Of a DNA stretch of 53,497 nt, positions 25,997 through 34,049 are shown one piece after another. Position numbers and translations under genes: made by a program. The stretch spans positions 1-53,497 of the forward strand of contig JAFLDL010000034.1 in NCBI GenBank assembly GCA_017302435.1. The letters run 5' to 3'. The DNA comes from Candidatus Accumulibacter necessarius (lineage in GTDB: Bacteria > Pseudomonadota > Gammaproteobacteria > Burkholderiales > Rhodocyclaceae). A model generated the notes under the pieces. That model saw only the letters and a list, made by a program, of their open reading frames with translations. It was not told the DNA's origin and made no database searches. Position 1 is the stretch's first letter, and each line of letters opens with the position of its first letter.

Positions 25997-26725
25997 ATGA
26001 TCCAGGCCCCTACCCCCTCCTCCTCTCGCGCACTTTCGCCGTTGCTGGCCATCGTTCCTGCCGTGGTGCTAATGGCACTGGTACTGGTCGACACCGCTGC
26101 CGTGGATTTTGCCGTCGAAGGCTGGTTCTATAGCGCCGGCGATGGCTTCATCGGCAAGCACGCATGGGTGCTCGAAGACTTCATGCACGACTTCCTGAAA
26201 AAGGCGGTGATCGCTTTTGCGCTGCTGGCGCTGCTTGGCTGGATGGTCAGCTTCAGCCGTCGTCAATGGCAGCAGTGGCGACGGCCGCTCGGCTACCTGG
26301 TAGTGGCGATGGGGCTGTCCACCGGCATTGTCACCCACCTCAAGGACCTCACCGGCGTTCACTGTCCATGGGATATCAAGGAATTTGGTGGCCCCTACAC
26401 CTACGTGCATATTCTGGACCACAAGCCGGAGGCTGAACCCCGAGGCAGGTGTTGGCCCGCCGGTCACGCGGCCACCGGCTTTTCGTTGTTCGCGCTGTTT
26501 TTCTTTCTTCGCGACCGGCGCCCGCAACTAGCACGACGCGTCCTCGTCGGGGTGCTGACATTCGGCAGCCTCCTGGCGCTGGGGCGGATGATTCAGGGCG
26601 CGCACTTCCTCTCGCATACCGTTGCCACCGGTCTGATTGCCTGGCTGATCTGCCTGGGCTGCTATCGCGCGCTCCTGTACCGCAGGGGTTCAGGGCCGGT
26701 CAAAAATGCTGCGCAGGAGGCCTGA
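25997..26725 (+). CDS. PAP2-family membrane phosphatase (LpxE-like)
   Basis: The 242-residue protein has about six membrane helices (for example LSPLLAIVPAVVLMALVLV, AVIAFALLALLGWMV, LGYLVVAMGLSTGIVT). It carries the PAP2 active-site motifs in modified form: KDLTGVHCPWD for motif 1, PAGHAATGF with the catalytic His for motif 2, and RMIQGAHFLSHTVAT for motif 3. The layout with HCPWD and PAGHA is that of the lipid A / lipid-linked phosphatase branch, which removes phosphates on the periplasmic face of the inner membrane. The ATG lies 8 bases after the kinase stop, so it belongs to the end of that operon. Polymyxin-response systems often pair such enzymes with PmrAB-like regulators; that link is an inference. 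Confidence 0.88.
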   Translation: MIQAPTPSSSRALSPLLAIVPAVVLMALVLVDTAAVDFAVEGWFYSAGDGFIGKHAWVLEDFMHDFLKKAVIAFALLALLGWMVSFSRRQWQQWRRPLGYLVVAMGLSTGIVTHLKDLTGVHCPWDIKEFGGPYTYVHILDHKPEAEPRGRCWPAGHAATGFSLFALFFFLRDRRPQLARRVLVGVLTFGSLLALGRMIQGAHFLSHTVATGLIAWLICLGCYRALLYRRGSGPVKNAAQEA

Positions 26726-26831
26726 GGACGGCAGCGAGGACCGGGTGGGCAAGTGCTCACGAGGACGAAAGCCGACGCTGCCGCCAACCATCGGCAAGGA
26801 ATCACAGCCTGCCATCGCTGACCGGCAGGGG

Positions 26832-27923
26832 TCAGCCGGGATGCCTGCTGACCGTGCGGAATGGGCTGGCCTTCGCCGTCACCTGCATGCAGGTGGGGTA
26901 GGCCTGCCCCCTGATAACCAGGGTCGCTGCGTCACCTTTCGACCAGAACGAGGTCGTTGCGTCGTCGACAGCGACGTATCTGGCCCCCGATGCGGCTTCG
27001 ATCTGCTGCATGGCGAAGATCTCGCCTCCGACACTCAGCTGCATCCTTTCGCCGTGATGCGTCAGCAGCACACGCAGGTCGCCACAAAGAAAGACCTGAC
27101 TGGGGAACGCTGCCCGGCGCGGTTCCGTCGTCCAAACTGCGGCGCTGTCAGCTGCCAACAGGCTGAGGGCCAGCGCCCCTGCGGCGGTCCGAAGCTCGAG
27201 CCGGTCCCCGTCCAGCCGCCAGGTGGCAGCGCTGGCCAGAGCGTTGAGAAAGCGGTCTTCCTGTTCCATGATGCCTTCCGGCTGGGAGCACACCTTCCTG
27301 GTGGCGGCGGCCTGGCCAATCTCGATGCGCTCACCGGAAGTCGTAAAGGAAGCGGTGTAGTTGTTGCAGCCGGCCGCCCCGGCAAGCTTTCCATCAGCAG
27401 CAAAAGCCAGCGTCAGTTCGGAACCGGCCAGGATGCCCACAACTGCCTGCTTGCCGTTGTTGTAGCCGGTCACCCGCCAGGCGGTCGCGGCAAGATCCTG
27501 TGGCTGCGCGGCAAGAGTTGCCAATTCCCTGCCGCCGGAGTCGAGCAGCACCAGTTGCCCGGCTTCCTTGCGCCATGCGCTGGCCTTGGTAAGGGCGCGG
27601 GTAAAGGCCTCGGCCTGCCGCATGAGCGGTTCGGGACAAGCCATCTTGGTCGACGCCAGGTTCTCGCTGATATTTAATTTCTCGCCGGCAGCATTATAGG
27701 TGCCACTGTAGCGGTTGCAGCCATCGCTGCCGTGAACACGGCCTTCGGAGAAATGCAATGTTGCCGGCCGACCGGTGAGTGACGTTTGCCCGGGCAAGGC
27801 GGACAGCTTCCAGCCCGTGTCGGTCAGGGCATCGCTGCTGCCGGCTGAACCAACCGTCGCACAGGCAAGAATCATCTGAGTGGTGATCAACACCAGCCCA
27901 AGGCCCATTCGATGTGTATGCAT
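26832..27923 (-). CDS. META-META-MliC triple-domain lipoprotein
   Basis: I chose the ATG at 27923 because GGAGGGA precedes it and the product opens with a lipoprotein signal (MGLGLVLITTQMILAC, lipobox ILAC at about 18-21). Residues 35-135 form a META/HslJ domain (LTDTGWKLSALPGQTSL, GSDGCNRYSGTY, STKMACPE). Residues 145-255 form a second one (LAATAWRVTGYNNGKQ, GAAGCNNYTASF, TRKVCSQPEGIMEQEDRFL). Residues 270-350 match MliC, the C-type lysozyme inhibitor fold (VFLCGDLRVLL, SGARYVAVDDATTSFWSKGD, YPTCMQ, with paired Cys). META proteins are linked to stress tolerance, and MliC blocks lysozyme at the outer membrane. A protein carrying both could protect the envelope against muramidases. It stands alone, convergent with the PAP2 gene. 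Confidence 0.88.
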   Translation of the reverse strand: MHTHRMGLGLVLITTQMILACATVGSAGSSDALTDTGWKLSALPGQTSLTGRPATLHFSEGRVHGSDGCNRYSGTYNAAGEKLNISENLASTKMACPEPLMRQAEAFTRALTKASAWRKEAGQLVLLDSGGRELATLAAQPQDLAATAWRVTGYNNGKQAVVGILAGSELTLAFAADGKLAGAAGCNNYTASFTTSGERIEIGQAAATRKVCSQPEGIMEQEDRFLNALASAATWRLDGDRLELRTAAGALALSLLAADSAAVWTTEPRRAAFPSQVFLCGDLRVLLTHHGERMQLSVGGEIFAMQQIEAASGARYVAVDDATTSFWSKGDAATLVIRGQAYPTCMQVTAKASPFRTVSRHPG

Positions 27924-28032
27924 TGCTCCCTCCGTTGATTCCACTGCTGATTGATGACGGGCCTTGATTCGGACTGGACACTCGCCGCGAGGCCGATCTT
28001 TCGCAGACTGCCTCAAGACCTCCCGGGCGACA

Positions 28033-28494
28033 TCAGATGTAAGCGCCGTGCCAAGCCGCGGCGCCATTGGCACTCTTGTCCACCACCGCTGCAGCGCCTG
28101 CCACCGCGGAAGCAAAACCGGCGGCAGTCTCGCCACGCATCGACAGGAAACGGTCGATGATCTGGCGGCTTGCCCGTGACATCCTGGCGACAAGAAGCGA
28201 GCTGTCCTGATCGAAGAAATGCAGCGCGGTGGCGTCATCGCCCGCGAACGCAGCGCCCGATGCGGCGGCCCAGAAAACACTGTGGCAGTTGGTCGCTGAC
28301 TCGTGGCTGAACAGGAACAGCATCGACTCGGCGATCAGGCCGGTTTCTTCGGCGAGCTCGCGGGCCCCTGCCTGCAGTCGTGACTCCTCCGGGTTGATGC
28401 CACCGCCTGGCAGCAGCACCAGTCCCCCCCGGTTTTCCACCAGCAGGATGCGTTGATCGACTTCGACGATGATGGTGGCTCTTTGTCGCTTCAT
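28033..28494 (-). CDS. Nudix hydrolase
   Basis: From the ATG at 28494 (MKRQRATIIVEVDQ) the product has 153 residues. The Nudix box is complete: G-x5-E-x7-REL-x-EE-x-G read as GGINPEESRLQAGA followed by RELAEETGLI at about residues 33-56. It coordinates Mg2+ for cleavage of a nucleoside diphosphate linked to another group. The rest is a standard small Nudix fold (VFWAAASGAAF, DATALHFFD). The last 40 residues are Ala-rich and probably flexible. The substrate is unknown. It lies 109 bp upstream of the META lipoprotein gene on the same strand, with no sign of coupling. Confidence 0.9.
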   Translation of the reverse strand: MKRQRATIIVEVDQRILLVENRGGLVLLPGGGINPEESRLQAGARELAEETGLIAESMLFLFSHESATNCHSVFWAAASGAAFAGDDATALHFFDQDSSLLVARMSRASRQIIDRFLSMRGETAAGFASAVAGAAAVVDKSANGAAAWHGAYI

Positions 28495-28836
28495 GTTCAC
28501 TTTCGGTCGCCTGCCGGGCGCATCGGGAAACGGGCCAGGCCGGGGCCGCTGGTCAGGAGTCGGGAAAGGTACCGCATTTTGACCTTTTCTGCAGCACTGC
28601 CGTCGCAAGGCCGACATGGCCCCGGCTTGACCTCGTCAGACCGGGCGATTGTCAGCAATGCGCCGGCCGGCCACTGGCGCGAGTTCCCCAACCGTCAAGG
28701 GAAGGGCCAGGGACCAGACGGCGTCGGCGACCAGCGAGGGAACCCGTCCCTTGCCGCATGCCTGCTTGCAAGGGGGGAGGAGTTTCCGGGCAATGACGTG
28801 TGCCGGATCTCGGGGATGTTCTTCTATGGCAGTGAA
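28495..28836. other. Intergenic, no gene seen
   Basis: About 340 bp between two minus-strand genes. A plus-strand segment near 28670-28720 (GCCACTGG followed by GGGAAGGG) faintly recalls cobalamin-riboswitch boxes but lacks the rest of the consensus and has no gene downstream on that strand. Confidence 0.5.
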
Positions 28837-29820
28837 CTAGACCATCGCCAGCCCATTGCTTTCAACCGCTACCAGCGCCTTTGCCTGATGGAAGTCGGTC
28901 GCCCGGCCGCAGGCATAGAGGCAGCAGGCCAGCTGGTTAGCAATCGGCAGGGGCAGCGAGACTTCGCCGGCTAGGACGCGGCGCATCCAGGCAACCGTCG
29001 CCTGTGCGTCGCAGTTTTCAGGCAGTTGCGGCAGATTCCTGAGGCTGTCGTGCTCGGCTTCAAAGAGGATGTCGCTGACGCCGCCGTGAATGTGCTCGAT
29101 CATCGGCCGGCGCTTCGGATTGGCGAAGGGTTCGCCCTCGGTACCGCGCAGCAGCAACGCGTCCGCCCCGACGCTGGTCAGCACAGTGCGCATGCTGCTG
29201 AGGTAATCAGGGTGAGTCGCTGCCGCCAGCAGCAGGGCGTCGCCCTGGAAGGGATCGAGCATCTTGACGAGGCTGTGCGCGCTGTTGCGCAGGCCGAGCC
29301 GGCTGCGCAAGGCAAGCTGCCGGTCGAGCCCCGGCGAAAGCAGCGGCAGCGGCAGGTAAGCGAGGCCATGTTGATCCATCAGGAGCTGCGCCTGCTGCAG
29401 GCTGCTGCTGGGCTGCAGGCCATACTCGCGCAGGACCTGCTCGCTGGTGACCCGTCCGTAAGCGTCGCCGACGCCGTGCAGCAGTACCGGCACGCCGTGG
29501 CGTTGCAACAGCAGCGCCAGCAGCGGCGTCAGATTGGCGGCGCGACGTGCGCCGTTGTAGGTCGGAATGACGACCGGGCGAATGCGCCCCGCCGGGCGGC
29601 GCAGGACTGGCAAACGTTCATTCGCCGCCGCAAGAAATCCGACCATTTCGTCCACCGTCTCGGTCTTCACGCGCAGCGCGATGACAATCGCGCCCAGTTC
29701 GAGGTCGGGAACAGTCCCGTCGAGCATCGCCGTGTAGAGATCCTGCGCTTCTCGCCGTGACATGTCGCGCGCACCCGTCGCACCACGACCGATCTCTCTG
29801 ATATAAGAAGCGAAATCCAT
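28837..29820 (-). CDS. ybiB: YbiB, TrpD-like nucleic-acid-binding protein
   Basis: The start at 29820 follows CCAGGAGATCG and gives MDFASYIREIGRG. The 327-residue protein has the nucleoside phosphoribosyltransferase (TrpD) fold: an N-terminal helical domain (DMSRREAQDLYTAMLDGTV, LGAIVIALRVKTETVDEMVG), then PVVIPTYNGARRAANLTPLL, and GVPVLLHGVG. YbiB-type motifs replace the catalytic GTGGD of true anthranilate phosphoribosyltransferases, so it should not act in tryptophan synthesis. E. coli YbiB binds DNA or RNA without sequence preference and is under LexA control. The C-terminal region (HSLVKMLDPFQGDALLLAAA) fits the family. No tryptophan genes are nearby. Confidence 0.85.
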   Translation of the reverse strand: MDFASYIREIGRGATGARDMSRREAQDLYTAMLDGTVPDLELGAIVIALRVKTETVDEMVGFLAAANERLPVLRRPAGRIRPVVIPTYNGARRAANLTPLLALLLQRHGVPVLLHGVGDAYGRVTSEQVLREYGLQPSSSLQQAQLLMDQHGLAYLPLPLLSPGLDRQLALRSRLGLRNSAHSLVKMLDPFQGDALLLAAATHPDYLSSMRTVLTSVGADALLLRGTEGEPFANPKRRPMIEHIHGGVSDILFEAEHDSLRNLPQLPENCDAQATVAWMRRVLAGEVSLPLPIANQLACCLYACGRATDFHQAKALVAVESNGLAMV

Positions 29821-30785
29821 TCGATCTCCTGGTATCGTCAGACCACCGCTGCGTCGCCGGCGAACAGTGCCCGAGTTGAAACAACCCGCCAGATCGCCGG
29901 CAGGCGCGAGCCACGGAAGGTAGCGCATTTCCGGTTTTTCCGCAGCAGCGTCTGACTATGGAGGGCTGCTGACGGCGACCTGCACAGGCACGCGTTGGTG
30001 TCGATCTTGGCGCGGTCGACCCGCGGCATGCAATGGACACCGCCGCAGAACAGCTGGATTTTCCTCTCCAGCTCATGGCGATGGCTCCAGCGTGTGTTAA
30101 GCAACAGACGTGCCATGTCCATGAATCGTCAGCCAGGTGGGATTGGCGGCGGATCTGCCGGGATTTGCGCCTTATCGTGGTGCGCGCCGGCACCCGGTCG
30201 CCTCAATGAAGGGCGCGGTTCGCAGTTCCTACCTTCCTAAGATCTGATGTGCCGGGTTGACGCGGGCGACCCGAGCAGCCGACTGGTCGGGCTCCTGCTC
30301 AAGACTTCGCGCCTGGCGGCGAGGCTGCAAGAGAAACTGTTGCCGCATTGATGGGTTGCCAACACGATCCGGCAGCCGCGGCTGGCGACCCGCAGGCGGC
30401 TCAGGCGCCGACCGAAGCGGGATTCGGACGATTTTTCAGGGACTTCCCGGACCAGATGCGAGGTTGACGCCGCTCGTGCGATTTCCTATCCTCTGGATCG
30501 AGGCTCATTTGTTCTTGATGGCAAGCTTGGATTTGTTGGTCCGGGCTACGCGGGTCCGAACCACGGAGGGGGCGACTGCGGGGAGAAGTCGAATTTCATT
30601 GCTTTCGCGTCGGAGTGGTTGGCGTCGGGAGGCAACAGCAAGCAGTGACAGCCATCTTGCAGATCAGAAGGTGGCCCGCAGTCGGCAGGAAACTTGCTAC
30701 ATATCTACGCCAATTGCGCCTGGCGAAAGACGTACGAGCCTGGTGGTCGGCGCTTCTATTTCTGACGCTTCTTGGGAGAACGGGA
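29821..30785. other. 965-bp region without a supported gene
   Basis: No domain is recognisable on either strand. A minus-strand frame at 29838-30122 opens with MDMARLLLNTRWSHRHELER and a Cys/His-containing IQLFCGGVHCMPRVDRAKID. It has no clear ribosome binding site and runs into the ybiB promoter, so I do not call it. The right part probably carries the promoter of the PEP-CTERM gene; its frame is open back to 30615 without signal-peptide-like sequence. Confidence 0.45.
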
Positions 30786-31736
30786 ATGATCAACAGCATC
30801 GCATTCGACAGCCTGCGTGCCAGACGACCAATCATTGGCACAACCGCGCTTTGGCTGCTGCTCGGATTTTCAGGAGCAGTATCCGCCACCAGTTTGCAGG
30901 ACATGTTCAAGACCGGTGAAACCTTTACCCAGGACGGTCTTGTATTCTCGAATTTCGCCCCGGTCCTGGCCAACGCGTTCCCGGCGGGCCAGGATCTGGA
31001 GAATCTGCTCAAGAAAGACCCGCTGGCTTTATTCAATGTCCAGGCCCTGGACTTCGCGGCCGGCAAGTTCTCACATGGCTGGGGCAACGCCAGGGCTGCC
31101 GATGCCGCAAGCATCGATTTTGTTATTCTGGCCGACAATGGTGCGACAGCGGGTGTGGATCCCGGCTTCAGGCTTGACGGTGCCACTGAATGGACGGTGG
31201 ATGCGGGCCGAACGGTGAATAAACCCAAAATAGCTTCCGGCCAGCTTTCCGCCTTCGCCTATGACGTCAAGAAAACCCCGAATTCGAAGCGGATCAGCAG
31301 TGCCGACATCAGCCAGATTTCAGCTATCGATGCCGTCGGACCCGACATCTTTTCCCTTTCCCCTTTCGCGTTGCCCGATGTAGCAGCCGGCTTCGTCCTT
31401 CAGTTCATCATGGATCCGAACAGCGACGATGTTCTGAATGCCATCCTGAACGTCACCCTGGACCTCGGTGTGCAGTCGCCAACCGGGGTTATGCGGTTCA
31501 GCCAGTTTGACAGCTGGTCCGGTTTTTCGGACCGGGACGCCATCCGCGTAGTCAATGTGATCGGTCTTGGGGCGAGTTCGGGCGGTGGCTTCACCATGAA
31601 TACCCTGGAGCAACGCATCGATCCTCCCCCACCCCAGCTCCCTCAACCCGGCACGCTGCTCCTGATCAGCATCGGGCTCGTGGGCCTAGCTTGTCGGCGG
31701 CGGCGCAGTTCCGCGACCAGCGAGTCCCCAAGCTGA
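30786..31736 (+). CDS. PEP-CTERM sorting-domain protein, exported
   Basis: From the ATG at 30786 the 316-residue product has a signal peptide (RRPIIGTTALWLLLGFSGAV, cleavage VSA-TS near 35). A beta-rich central region without a known enzyme domain follows. The C-terminus has the complete PEP-CTERM layout: a Pro stretch (DPPPPQLPQPG), a hydrophobic helix (TLLLISIGLVGLAC) and a basic cluster (RRRRS). Such proteins are cut and anchored by exosortase (EpsH/XrtA-type) and are linked to extracellular polysaccharide in sludge-dwelling betaproteobacteria. No exosortase or glycosyltransferase gene is nearby, so the sorting enzyme must lie elsewhere. The start was chosen because the upstream frame lacks a signal sequence and the ATG follows GGGAGAACGGGA. 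Confidence 0.88.
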   Translation: MINSIAFDSLRARRPIIGTTALWLLLGFSGAVSATSLQDMFKTGETFTQDGLVFSNFAPVLANAFPAGQDLENLLKKDPLALFNVQALDFAAGKFSHGWGNARAADAASIDFVILADNGATAGVDPGFRLDGATEWTVDAGRTVNKPKIASGQLSAFAYDVKKTPNSKRISSADISQISAIDAVGPDIFSLSPFALPDVAAGFVLQFIMDPNSDDVLNAILNVTLDLGVQSPTGVMRFSQFDSWSGFSDRDAIRVVNVIGLGASSGGGFTMNTLEQRIDPPPPQLPQPGTLLLISIGLVGLACRRRRSSATSESPS

Positions 31737-32053
31737 CTGCGGACAGGCTTTTGTGAAGGTTCCCGTCTCCTGGTTTCTCGGGACAGGACCTTGCCCAGCA
31801 CGCGATCTGGGCCGGTTACAGGCAAAAAGATCCGCCCGAATAGCAAGATTCTGGATCACCTCGTCGCCTCACCATCGGTTGCTGGCCATTGGCCGCCAAG
31901 GATCGCCCACCGACCTCAAAGGTCCGTTTCGGAGCACCTGACCGCAATCCGCTGCGCGCCGCAGGAGCATTCTGTCGCTGGTCAATCCAGCGACCGGAAG
32001 AAAGAAGGGCCACCGTCGCCGATAGCCCCTGCTCATCCGGACGAGCCGCGCCC
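31737..32053. other. Convergent intergenic region with a hairpin
   Basis: Between the convergent PEP-CTERM and pfp genes there is no gene. A perfect 8-bp stem (GTCGCTGG / CCAGCGAC, loop TCAAT) at 31974-31994 could end transcription from either side, although neither side has a strong T-run. Confidence 0.5.
31974..31994. terminator. Possible bidirectional hairpin between PEP-CTERM gene and pfp
   Basis: Perfect 8-bp inverted repeat with a 5-base loop, placed about 240 bp after the PEP-CTERM stop and 60 bp after the pfp stop. The lack of a U-tract makes intrinsic termination uncertain. Confidence 0.35.
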
Positions 32054-33760
32054 TCAGCCGATCTTGAACATCAGCGAATCAGCGCCGGAGTTGAGTGCGA
32101 CAGTGATCGGCAACTGGTGGGTGGTCGGCCCCCAGAACTGGCGCGGACCCGGCGAGGCGAAGAGGTCCTTCGCCGCCCACTCGTCGCGCCGCGAGGCGAA
32201 GTACTGCATGGCCGGTGAATCCATCTTGACCAATGCCTTTTCGATCACGAACTCGTCCTTGCCATGGCGACGCTCGATGTTGAGCAGGCCGGCAAGCGGG
32301 ATCGCCTGGGGCGTGCCGCCGCTGGTCAGGCCGGTGATCGTCGCCATGTAGCCGGTGCGGCCGTCGAGGATCAGCGAGCCAGCAGTCAGGCCGAGGTTGT
32401 AGGTGTAGGCAGCATCGAACAGGGTCGGCGCGCCGCAACGGCCTTCGTAGCCGAGGAAGTGACTGTGCGCGGCAAACGGCACCTGCGGATCCAGTTCCCT
32501 GACCCGCTTCTTGGCCATGTCGATCAGCAACTGCTCGGTGGGGATCAGCGAGACCTGCAGATTGCCGTGGGAATCGCGCTCAGCGAGCAGCATGTTCACG
32601 ATGTAGTGCGGCAGAGAAGCCAGCAGATGGGCGTTGTCCGTGCTGAGCCTGCTCTCGATGAAAGCCGGCTTGGCCTCGTCGGCCAGCGCGGCGAACTCGG
32701 CCACGTTGTGCGCCAGAACGTCGTTGAGTTCGGCGATCATCGCGTTCATTTCCGGGATGAACTCGATCAGGCCTTCCGGCGCCAGCAGGACGCCATAGTT
32801 CATTCCCCGATGCGAACGATCGACGATGACCTGCGCCACGCGGTCGATGATGCTTGCCAGGGACTCCTTCCTGGCGGCGATTTCTTCCGAGATCAGGGCG
32901 ATCGCCGGCTTGGTCTGCAGCGCAACTTCGAGTGCGACGTGCGAGGCGGACCGGCCCATCAGCTTCACGAAGTGCCAGTACTTCAGCGAGGAACTGGTGT
33001 CCTGCAGGATGTTGCCGACCATTTCGCTGTAGATGCGGGTGGCGGTATCGAAGCCGAACGAAATCGACAGCAGGTCGCCGACCTGGAGGTCGCCGTCGAT
33101 GGTCTTCGGAACACCGATCACCTGTACGCCGGAGCCGTCGGTCTTGACCCCGGTGAACAGCGATTCGGCGAGCACGGCCGCATTGGTGTTGGAGTCGTCT
33201 CCACCGACGACGACAATCGCGTCGAGCTGATGCTTGATGCACGTCTCGCGGACCTGCGCGAACTGTTCGTCACTCTTGATCTTGGTCCGGTCCGAGCCAA
33301 GAAAGTCGAAGCCGCCGGTGTTGATGATGAAGTCGACGTTGGCGTCGGTGATCTCGAACAGCGAGCCCTTGAGCAGGCCTTTCGGGCCGGCCTTGACGCC
33401 GAAAAGGGTGTTGCCGGCGCCGAGGACGCGCTTGAGACCGCAGACCACGTTGTGGCCACCGGCAGCGGGGCCGCCCGAAAACAGCACGGCGACGCGCTTG
33501 CCCTGCACCCCGGCGCTGCTGGCGCCGGCAGAAGTGAGGACGACATTGCCGGAGGCGGCGACGGTTTGTGGAAACTGTGCGCGCACGCCGTCGCTGTCCT
33601 TGGTGCTCAGGACGCGGCCGGTGTTGCTGAAGCTGACCGGCTGCGGGCTGCTCGACGAGCCGAACGCGGCGCAGACAGGAAGGGGATTCTGGCGTACGGC
33701 GGTCTCGAAAATGGATTTGTGTGCTTCAGTGTTGATTAGCTGTTCTACCAGGGTGCTCAT
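32054..33760 (-). CDS. pfp: Pyrophosphate-dependent 6-phosphofructokinase (PFP), long form
   Basis: The 568-residue protein phosphorylates fructose 6-phosphate with pyrophosphate and can run in reverse, so it serves both glycolysis and gluconeogenesis. The long (plant-like, TP0108-type) layout is clear: an N-terminal extension, a phosphate-binding loop (VAVLFSGGPAAGGHNVVCGL), and VVGGDDSNTNAAVLAE with the GGDD of PPi-users instead of the GGDG of ATP enzymes. GVPKTIDGDL with the substrate-site PKTIDxD, LMGRSASHVALE, and the late FLGYEGRCGAPTLFDAAYTY complete the pattern. The ATG at 33760 follows GAGG. The aldolase gene lies just upstream in the same direction but ends in its own terminator. 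Using PPi saves ATP, which suits a cell with large polyphosphate and PPi turnover. Confidence 0.93.
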   Translation of the reverse strand: MSTLVEQLINTEAHKSIFETAVRQNPLPVCAAFGSSSSPQPVSFSNTGRVLSTKDSDGVRAQFPQTVAASGNVVLTSAGASSAGVQGKRVAVLFSGGPAAGGHNVVCGLKRVLGAGNTLFGVKAGPKGLLKGSLFEITDANVDFIINTGGFDFLGSDRTKIKSDEQFAQVRETCIKHQLDAIVVVGGDDSNTNAAVLAESLFTGVKTDGSGVQVIGVPKTIDGDLQVGDLLSISFGFDTATRIYSEMVGNILQDTSSSLKYWHFVKLMGRSASHVALEVALQTKPAIALISEEIAARKESLASIIDRVAQVIVDRSHRGMNYGVLLAPEGLIEFIPEMNAMIAELNDVLAHNVAEFAALADEAKPAFIESRLSTDNAHLLASLPHYIVNMLLAERDSHGNLQVSLIPTEQLLIDMAKKRVRELDPQVPFAAHSHFLGYEGRCGAPTLFDAAYTYNLGLTAGSLILDGRTGYMATITGLTSGGTPQAIPLAGLLNIERRHGKDEFVIEKALVKMDSPAMQYFASRRDEWAAKDLFASPGPRQFWGPTTHQLPITVALNSGADSLMFKIG

Positions 33761-33995
33761 GGTTTGATCCTCGGTGTACAAAAATTGGCAGTTGGAAACG
33801 GGCCAGGCAACGCGCCGGCGCAGCCGGCAGGCAACGGCCCTGCAGCGGGGCCACGGCGGGCTTCTTGCGGCGACAGGACTGGCGCTGGATCATCCTTCGA
33901 TGGCGTGTGGAGAGTCGGGGCAAAGCGTGCCTGACTTGGCGGGAGTCAACTGCTGGCCCGGGCTGACGCCCATTGGTGGGTGCCTCCGCAGACAC

Positions 33996-34027
33996 AAAAA
34001 AGGGCCAGCCCAGATCTGAGCCAGCCC
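33996..34027 (-). terminator. Rho-independent terminator of fba
   Basis: On the minus strand a 10-12-bp stem with some G-U pairs (GGGCTGGCTCAG / CTGGGCTGGCCC) is followed directly by TTTTTT. It lies 23 bases after the aldolase stop and separates fba from pfp. Confidence 0.85.
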
Positions 34028-34049
34028 GTCTTGATGCCCCGCCGGTCAA

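Noticed and set aside
28660-28740. Cobalamin-riboswitch-like words GCCACTGG and GGGAAGGG on the plus strand
   Set aside because: The CCCGCAACTGTA core and the final GCCAGGAGACC box are missing and no plus-strand gene follows.
29838-30122. Minus-strand frame with a Cys/His-rich segment (CGGVHCMPRVDRAK)
   Set aside because: No ribosome binding site, it runs into the ybiB promoter and the second half looks non-coding.
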